From Purpureocillium takamizusanense (Eukaryota; Ascomycota; Sordariomycetes; Hypocreales; Ophiocordycipitaceae): a stretch of 64,000 nucleotides of DNA. Every line of letters begins with the position of its first letter. Within the stretch, counting starts at the first letter, position 1. A program made the translations under genes and the position numbers. Positions 57,121 through 64,000 of this stretch are shown one piece after another. The stretch is from positions 1,205,501-1,269,500 of the forward strand of contig NC_063074.1 of NCBI RefSeq assembly GCF_022605165.1, read 5' to 3'. The notes beneath the pieces are model-generated. The model was not told the origin of the DNA. It was given only the letters and a program-made list of their open reading frames with translations, and searched no databases.

Positions 57121-58149
57121 CAGAGACAGCAAAAGCGAGGGGCACGCCGAGGCGACGATGCACGCCCCGCTCAACGCGAATTGTTTGGCATGACGACGTC
57201 TGTCCGCCTCGGTCTGTGCCGTGACGATGGTGCAAGCCGGCCCAGAGCCCCGGGGCGAGGCAGCATGTGCATTCGACAGCCAGTACGAAGTAGACGCTTC
57301 GTACACTCGTCGATGACACGACACGTATGGAGTGTAGTACTGCACAGCGAGCGGACTGTCATGACACGGGTCTCTTGGTGGCTCACATTACCAGGACGCC
57401 CCCGGCGAAGGAGCCGACAAGGGGGGAAGACTGGGCTGGCAAACGTACAGTATGTACTGACTTACTACTGGTGGTGATGGGTTGACAGGTTGTCGTGGTC
57501 GGCCTCTTTCGTCATCGCCCATCGTCTGGGCCCCGAGTGACATGCGGGTCAGACTGAACAATGGCATTTTATTTGGCGATTGAGAATACCGCATGGGCCC
57601 GGTCGTCGAGCTCGGTCCCAGGGCCGCGGAGGGTGCAGCGCGCTGCGGTGTGGTGCGGTTGCGGTGGCCCTTTTCCGGCTGGATGAAGGAAACGTCCGTC
57701 CCGAGGTCGTCTTGTTAGGTTCCAGACGCGCTTGACGGACGACGCACATATATTACCATGTAGGTACATACTTACATACATACTAGGTACGTACGCACTT
57801 TACCTAGCTGATCCATGGCCGTCAGCACAGCCCACGGATCCTGACTGTGCAGGCTCGCACGAGTATCGTCAGTCCGGACGGCGGTGCGATTTGCATGTTA
57901 GGAGTCACGTTAGTAGCACCTATTTATTCCGACATGGGGCGGGACGCCATGGAAGGTGGGTGTCCTGGTCAGGACCTGGAGCCCGGCTGCGCGGCAGGAG
58001 CGAAAAAAAAAAGATTAAAAAGGAACATTGGATGAGGGAAAAAAAAGCAACGACGCGAACGCGGAGCAGCAGCAAGGCAAGGGGGCGCCGTCGAGATGGG
58101 TCCACGATACAACCAAGGGGGCGTCTTGTCCGTCGTCCAGCTCGGTATC

Positions 58150-58181
58150 GCCGCCGCCGCCGCCGCCGCCGCTGCTGCTGC
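58150..58181 (+). repeat. GCC/GCT trinucleotide repeat
   Basis: A run of GCC units passing into three GCT units. In chance frames it reads as poly-Ala or poly-Pro. Non-coding context. Confidence 0.85.
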
Positions 58182-58905
58182 GGCATGACTTGTTGACTGC
58201 GCGCCGCCTCGTCCAGTCTGTTCGTCCGGTTGTGAAGGACGATGCTTTTGCGCTGCGCTTCCTTCCGCTTGACGGACCCCCCTTTCCAGCAACAAGCCCC
58301 GGTTTATACCTACGTAGTAGCACCGGCCAGCCAGTCGGGTTCCCGCTACTACTACTAACCTAACATACCTGACGACTACTACTAAAACCTCGTGAACCTG
58401 AACGAGGTCCCGCCGCGTGACGCCGCGCCCCCGCCCCTTTCCCAAGGTGTCAGCTCTCGAGTCCCACACCGTCCCTCCGGAAGCTCTCAGGCGAGCTCCC
58501 GGCCAGGAAGACAAGACGCCAGGCGGCTCCCGGGGTGCAGGGCCGGTCCAGCCGCGCCATGATACCTAGCTACCTACGCACGAAGTATGGCGGCGCTGTT
58601 GCTTCGGCGGGCTCGCTTGCTCATCCCATCCCACCAGACAGACTTTGGCAGCGCGAGCGAGGAGCGCCTAAAGCACACCATCTTATTATCTCCCTGCGCC
58701 GCGGAAGAGGGGCGCCAACGAAACGGGTCGCGGAGGGAGGCAGAAGAAGGAGGGACGAGGAGCGAGACTGGCTGTCTCTTTGCTTTAGTCCCTCCTTCCC
58801 CTTCCCCTTCTCTCTCTCTTTCTCTCACTCGCAGCACACTCTCGGTTTGTGAACCTTCTCTCAGAGGCCTCAGCAACAAACAAACAAATCGCCCAAGGGT
58901 CGCCC

Positions 58906-58960
58906 GGGGGGGGGGGGGGCTGCGAAAGCCGTTGCCCAGGCCAGGCCAGGCCAGGCCAGG
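58906..58960 (+). repeat. G14 tract followed by five CCAGG units
   Basis: A 14-base G run (58906-58919) lies 16 bases before five perfect tandem copies of CCAGG (58936-58960). Confidence 0.9.
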
Positions 58961-59040
58961 CCGGGGAGGACAAGCCTAGCCCGAGAGCCCTGTCACCGCC
59001 CCCCCCATCCGGCAGCCCAGCCCACCGTCCCCTGTCGAGC

Positions 59041-59072
59041 CGGCGGCGGCGGCGGTGATGATGATGACGATG
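59041..59072 (+). repeat. CGG then TGA/GAT trinucleotide repeats
   Basis: About five CGG units run directly into a TGATGATGATGACGATGA stretch in non-coding DNA. Confidence 0.8.
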
Positions 59073-59744
59073 AGGCAGCAGAAGCAATGCTCGACCCGGC
59101 CAGCCAAAGCGGTAGGTACCTGAGCGGTACAAGCTGCGCCTTCAGCCTTGGCCCGCCCGACAGACAGGGGGGGAGGGGAGGAGGGGGGTTCACCCAGGAG
59201 GACCCCTCCCCTTTCGGCTCAGCAGGTCTGTTCCCATCTTGCACTACTGCCGCCATTGAAGTCACTACCTACGTACTACGTACTGTACATACTGCTGTGG
59301 TGCTCGTCGCTCACAGGCACGCAGGCGCGCACCCCCTCCCCTCCCCTCCACTCCCCTTCTCCTCGTCCGCCCGCCGCGTTTCCTGCTAGGCAAGGCCAGC
59401 CGTTGCCCGCGCGCCGCCCCAGGTCCAATTGCCCCACGCACGGCCCAATGTCGTGTCCCCGGTCCTGGGGTTTTGGTTTGGGTGGTGGGAGCCAACTTCG
59501 CCGCATCGTCTTGCTTTGTCGCAGGCCAGGCCCAAGTTTCTGTTGTAAGAGGTCAAGATCTGGCTCCAGGTCACCGCCCCGTTCCTAATCTGGTGCTAAA
59601 CTTTTGCCCAAAGGGTACCAAGAATATGGGGCCGGTCACTCGGTATGCCGGGGGGAAGGGGGGGGTGCGCGCCCAGCATCACGCTCTTCCTTTTCTTGTC
59701 ACTTTTCTTTGGCTTGCTCGCTGGGCTGGACGAGTATCGACTCA

Positions 59745-59800
59745 TCAGTCAGTCACTCAGTCACTCAAGGTCAGTCCCTTTTGCCAGTCAGTCCATCCTC
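59745..59800 (+). repeat. Imperfect CAGT/CACT tetranucleotide repeat
   Basis: Alternating TCAGTCAGTCACTCAGTCACT units, with further CAGT copies near 59770 and 59785, lie upstream of the MFS gene in a pyrimidine-rich region. Confidence 0.7.
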
Positions 59801-60067
59801 GTCCTCTTTTAAAGATGTATCCACACCCGCTCCCCTTCTTCGACCATAACCGGGCTCTCCTCCCCTACCCTTCCTGACGTGTGCCTGACCTGTCGTCGTC
59901 TTCGTCTTCTCTTGTTGTCACATCTTTTCTTTCACTCATGATCAAGCTTGCATGCCTCCCTCGTCGCCCGCGCCAACGCACACCGCTCTGTCCATTGGAC
60001 TGCCAATACATATCCCCCATACAACTGGATACCTGACGCGCACGACGACCGCGATAGTCGTGTGTGC

Positions 60068-60074
60068 TTATATA
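60068..60074 (+). promoter_or_regulatory. Candidate TATA box of the MFS gene
   Basis: TTATATAA lies in a C/T-rich region about 195 bp upstream of the start codon at 60266, a plausible distance for a fungal core promoter with a short leader. Inferred from sequence and position only. Confidence 0.4.
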
Positions 60075-60265
60075 ACCCGTCTTGCCCGTGTATTCGACCG
60101 CGAAGATATCCTATCAACCTGAACTGAACGCCTGGAGCAGGTGGTCACCGTTCCCTTTGCTCGCCAAAGTCGATTGGCTCCCGCTTGCGGTGCCTTTGGC
60201 CACAGCTTGCCCTGGCACAGACGCCTATCCCAAGCTAGCCGCTCTTGCGTTGCGCCAGTGTCACC

Positions 60266-62385
60266 ATGAGGAGACAGACGTCGCCCGCGGCAAGCCGCCA
60301 CGACAAAGATGGCAGCCAAACGCACCCCTTCCCGACCAAGCAGATGTTTGTGCTCGGTATGTATCTGACCCCCCTCCCCCCGCCGCATCGTCCGCTGGTT
60401 TGGCATCTCGGCGGACGACCGGTCGCCAGTCACGGCCTTCTCCTAACGCCTGTCGTACAGCGTGTTGCAGGATATGTGAACCAATCGCCTTCATGTCCAT
60501 CTTCCCCTACATCTACTACATGATCGAGGACTTCCACATCACCGACGACTCCAGCAAAATCTCCGTCTACGCCGGCATGGTCACGTCCGCCTTCACGCTG
60601 GCCGAGTTTGCTACCGGTGTCATGTGGGGTCGGCTCAGCGACAAGATTGGACGCAAGCCGGTCCTTCTGACGGGCCTCTTGGGCACGGCGCTGAGCGTCC
60701 TCGTCTTCGGCTTCGCCCCGAGCCTGCCGGTGGCCCTGTTTGCGCGGGCCCTGGGTGGCCTCTTGAACGGGTGAGTGTCGTCTGTTTTGTGGTTTGCCCC
60801 GCGGGGGGGAAAAGCCGGGAGAGGAAAAGGGAAGCATGGTCCCCTCGGCTGACAACGTGGACCGCACAGGAACATCGGAGTGCTCCAGACGACGGTTGCT
60901 GAGTTGGTCACATTCAAAGAGCAGCAGCGTGAGTGGCCTATCTGCCCCCCCTCTTGGCCGTGGCTTGGTGTCAAGGCATCATCAGATGGTTAGTGCTAAC
61001 TGGTTGGCTGCAGCTCGGGCCTACACCATCATGCCCATGGTCTGGTGCATTGGGTGCGTGCTTCCTCATCCCAAGCACGCTGACGACATGGGCTTCTGAC
61101 AAGACGATATAGATCCATCATTGGGCCCATGATTGGCGGAGCCCTGGCGCGACCCTGCATCAGCTACCCCGACTTGTTCCCCCGCGGCACCATCTGGGAT
61201 CGGTACCCCTACCTGCTGCCCAACCTCTTCAGCGCCGCGACCGTCTTCGTTGGTCTCGTGATCGGCTTGTTGTTCCTCGAGGAGACGCATGTGGAGAAGA
61301 AGCTCCAGAGAGACCGTGGCCGCGAGCTGGGAACCCGGGTCACGTCCCTATTCCAGCGAGCCGCGGTGTGCCAGTGCCGCGGACGGCCCGCGGAGAAGCA
61401 GGCCCTGCTCGCGAGCGACGGCTTGACCGGCTACGATACGTCGGATGTGGCCTGCTCGGCGCGCATAACCATGATAGATGTCGACGAGCCGCTGCCCAAG
61501 TACCAAAGCTGGGAGAACTCTCCTAAGCTGGCTCCCCAGACCGATGCAGGCGAGCCCATGGGCATCTCTGCCGCCGCGAGACCCAAGACGAAGGTCTTCA
61601 CCAAGCCTGTCATCATGAACATCATCTCATACGGCATCCTCGCCTTGTATGTATCCCCGGGCGACCGTCAGCCAACCCCCCCCCACAAGGAGAGCGCAAC
61701 AATCAGACGCTGACATGAGACCAGTCACACCATGACTTTTGACCAGCTCTTCCCGGTATTTCTCAGCACCTCCCCGCCAGAGCATCGCGTTGTCGAGCTG
61801 CCCTTCAAGTTTGTCGACGGCTTCGGGCTCGAGACCAAGACCATCGGTGTCATCATGTCTATCCAAGGAGTATACTCGCTCCTCTCCAACTACTTCATCG
61901 TCCCGTCGGTGATGCGACGGCTAGGGTCGCTTCGCCTGTTCCGGCTCTTAGCCTTTTCGTACTTTTCGCTCTATCTCGTAACTCCTTACCTCGTCCTGCT
62001 CCCGGGAAACTTGCGCATGCCGGCAGTCTACCTGCTGGTCATCTGGAAGTGCACCTACGCGACCATGGCGTATCCGAGCAATGCTATTCTCCTCGCCAAC
62101 GCGGCGCAGTCCAAGCAGGTGCTCGGAACCATCAACGGCATCGCCGCGTCCACGGCGAGCCTGTGCCGAGCACTCGGCCCTACGCTCTCCGGCTTTCTCT
62201 ATGCCATCGGGCTGCAGTCAGGCTACACGGGACTGGCTTGGTGGTTTAGCGGCTTGATCACGATTGTCGGAGCCTACCTGAGCTCGCAAATCACCGAAGG
62301 CGAGATGCAGGACGCCCCCACTGGGACCCAGGAGCAGTCGCTGCTTGACTCGTCCCTCCTTTACGATGAGGACGAGGCCGTATAG
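60266..62385 (+). CDS. Major facilitator superfamily transporter (DHA1/ZIFL-like)
   Basis: Twelve-helix membrane transporter. Six exons (60266-60356, 60461-60770, 60870-60928, 61014-61053, 61113-61646, 61725-62385) join in phase for 564 residues. The first helix begins at QMFVLACCRICEPIAFMSIFPYIYYM. The MFS loop 2-3 signature is clear: GVMWGRLSDKIGRKPVLLTG. It is followed by RALGGLLNGNIGVLQTTVAE and WCIGSIIGPMIGGALARP, a cytoplasmic central loop of about 100 residues and the second six-helix bundle starting at FHTMTFDQLFPVFL. This family type in fungi and plants (ZIFL, yeast YCR023C-like) exports small molecules or ions; the substrate cannot be told. The exons of 59 and 40 nt are unusually small but keep helix sequence in phase. 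The ATG is the first in the exon preceding the helix-1 exon. Confidence 0.92.
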
Positions 62386-64000
62386 TCGGTCGACGTTCAG
62401 TTTATGCGACGACGACACGAGAGAAAAGTACAAACACGCTATTCGCAACGATTCCCGCATCTTCTCATCCTTTATTCTGTCGATTTATATCCGGTTTAAT
62501 TCATGACTTGGGCACATAATACCCCCTTTTTCTTCGATTCGCCTGCGGCAGCTGGGAAGGCGTTGATTCGGCAATTAGAGGGGAACTGAGTTTTCGTGCT
62601 TCTGTTTGTCACTTTTTACATGTTGGGTTTTTCTTCCTTTCTTAATTTTGGGTTGTACCTGCATAGACTACATCTTGGCCGGCCAGGCGGATTGGCAGGG
62701 CGTCGTCGAGCCAGGACGCATTACGATTCCTGTCTCCTGAGACTCGACTGATTTTATCGCTTTGGATGGGCTTGCTTTGGGGCATTATTAGGAAGATTAA
62801 GAAGAAGAAGAAGAAGAACGACAAAGGGCGGTGGCGACACTGCATCAAGCGGGAAGAGGAGGGGACATGGGGGAATCCGGACGGACGGACGGGCGCCAAC
62901 GACGACGCTGACCAGGCGCATCTGATGCGAGCCATAAACTGTAACGTCGGATACCGAGCCTTGCTTTTGGGGTTCTGAAGCCAGAAGGGGGGGGCTGCAC
63001 TCGGTACGTAGGTACGATAGCTTGGAGTGGGATTCGGTTGAGACGGCGCCCGAGATAACAAGGCGCTCTTGGAACGATATAAACGCTATGTCTGTCTGCC
63101 CCCGCAAAGAGTGACGTCGAGGTAGGAGGTGAAGTGAGGACGGGAGAGGCACGGGCATGCATGCCGTACGATGTTGATGACGCCGAAAGTCCCCCCCCCC
63201 GGGAGTCTCGGCAGGGCGTATTAAAGTGCCTACTTTACCTAAGTGGGCAATAACTATTGTAACTTAGAGGCTCTTCTCGCGATGGCGACGCCCGTCGCGC
63301 CTGCCGTGCTTAATTCTGGCCCTGACCGGCGAGCAGAGTACACAGGATTCTTTTTGTGGCTCGTTCCTGGCCCTCTGGTGGATGGGTGCATCGCGGCTCT
63401 TTTGCATTTTCTCATTCACCGGGCAGTTCTACCTTGACAGCCAGACGAGAAGGACGCCGCCCTTAGTCGGAGCTCGATTATACTGTACATTGTGCCTCCC
63501 TCCCCCTTCGCGCCAGGCGGCAGTCACAATTGAAGGTTGAGTGGACGACGGTTCGGGCCAGCACGCACGCCAGCACGCAACGCATACCGAAATGGCCGCA
63601 GCATCACTGTCGACTTCGAACACGACCGACGATGACAAGACTTCCTGACTCTGGTGGGGCTGCCCCTCCACGGCACACGCACTCGCTTGTTCTCTGCTCT
63701 CTGCTCCCTCGTACGGACGGGGCGTGGGACGCCTGGCAGCTTTTGAGCCACTCTCAGACCTACAATTACACATCGATCCTGCGCACCAAGGTCTTGGACG
63801 GCATGGAGGGCTGGGGGCTTGCCAGACTTGGCCGCCCTCCCTGGCGCCCACGACGCCTGTCAATCCCGCCCCCCCATCACTGCCACATTGCGCGCCAGTG
63901 CCGGGCGCCGCGGGGACTGACTGGGCCACTGGTGACAGGCGCCAGGCAGGCCCGAGGATGAGACGGGCCCAGAAGATGCCCTTTGCGGAATGGCCTCTGG
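62386..64000. other. Intergenic to window end
   Basis: 1.6 kb with no convincing gene. AT-rich DNA at 62450-62660 suits the MFS 3' UTR. An AAG repeat lies near 62795-62817, and GGTACCTA-like words occur near 63003-63015 and 63228-63242. Confidence 0.5.

Larger units (their letters stand above)
47129..60265. other. Long gene-free tract (about 13 kb)
   Basis: Neither strand gives a recognisable product. The longest frames (48482-49534 minus, 52151-52909 plus, 56532-57224 plus) lack protein-like composition, domains or plausible exon partners. No transposon, tRNA or rRNA was recognised. The tract contains several clusters of GGTACCTA-like words (51565-52145 most dense; also 47705-47770, 56440-56455, 57755-57805, 58560-58590 and 59260-59290) and simple repeats concentrated at 57100-59800. 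The right 1.5 kb is pyrimidine-rich and probably serves as promoter and leader for the MFS gene. Long non-coding RNAs or tiny genes cannot be ruled out. Confidence 0.6.

Overview
This is nuclear DNA from a filamentous ascomycete. Nearly every gene is broken by short introns (about 50-160 bp) with GT donors, CTGAC/CTAAC-like branch sites and CAG/TAG acceptors. Coding DNA is GC-rich with C/G-ending codons, 5' leaders are CT-rich, and the gene set is fungal: phocein-type MOB, a Zn2Cys6 factor, a HET-domain protein, Mss116, and an AlkB with CUE and GRF modules. Protein style and intergenic texture suggest Sordariomycetes, perhaps Hypocreales. That placement is inference; no species is claimed.

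Layout. 1-250: possible 3' fragment of an unrecognised gene. 951-10588: CCR4-NOT subunit NOT2/CDC36 (-), CobW/ZNG1 zinc-metallochaperone GTPase (-), phocein/MOB3 STRIPAK subunit (+), Zn2Cys6 transcription factor (-). 10589-18856: about 8 kb with no convincing gene. 18857-28448: a membrane-anchored protein with only the MOSC N-terminal beta-barrel domain (+), condensin ATPase SMC2 (-), and head-to-head with it the chromosomal-passenger scaffold INCENP/Sli15 (+). 28853-38012: HET-domain protein (-), mitochondrial DEAD-box helicase Mss116 (+), peroxisomal PTS2 receptor PEX7 (-), CUE-AlkB-GRF dioxygenase (+). 38485-47128: RIB7 (+), ribokinase (+), an unrecognised fungal protein (-), a possible small membrane protein (-), an E2-like UEV/AKTIP-type protein (-), and a CCDC124/Oxs1 family protein (-). 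47129-60265: about 13 kb with no convincing gene, holding simple repeats and clusters of a GGTACCTA-like word. 60266-62385: MFS transporter (+). The rest to 64000 looks non-coding.

Most genes are housekeeping (mRNA decay, zinc allocation, chromosome segregation, mitochondrial RNA splicing, peroxisome import, nucleic-acid repair, riboflavin, ribose and ribosome biology) and do not form a metabolic cluster. Four neighbouring pairs are divergent and could share promoters: CobW/MOB3, SMC2/INCENP, HET/MSS116 and PEX7/AlkB. Exon joins were worked out by hand by checking reading phase across each GT..AG pair. For most genes the phases close exactly; the HET gene and the 42092-44078 gene each contain one less certain join. 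I found no clearly novel multi-gene system. The most unusual items are the truncated MOSC_N protein, a 12-nt microexon in the GTPase, a stop-free intron in SMC2 next to its signature motif, and the two long gene-free tracts.
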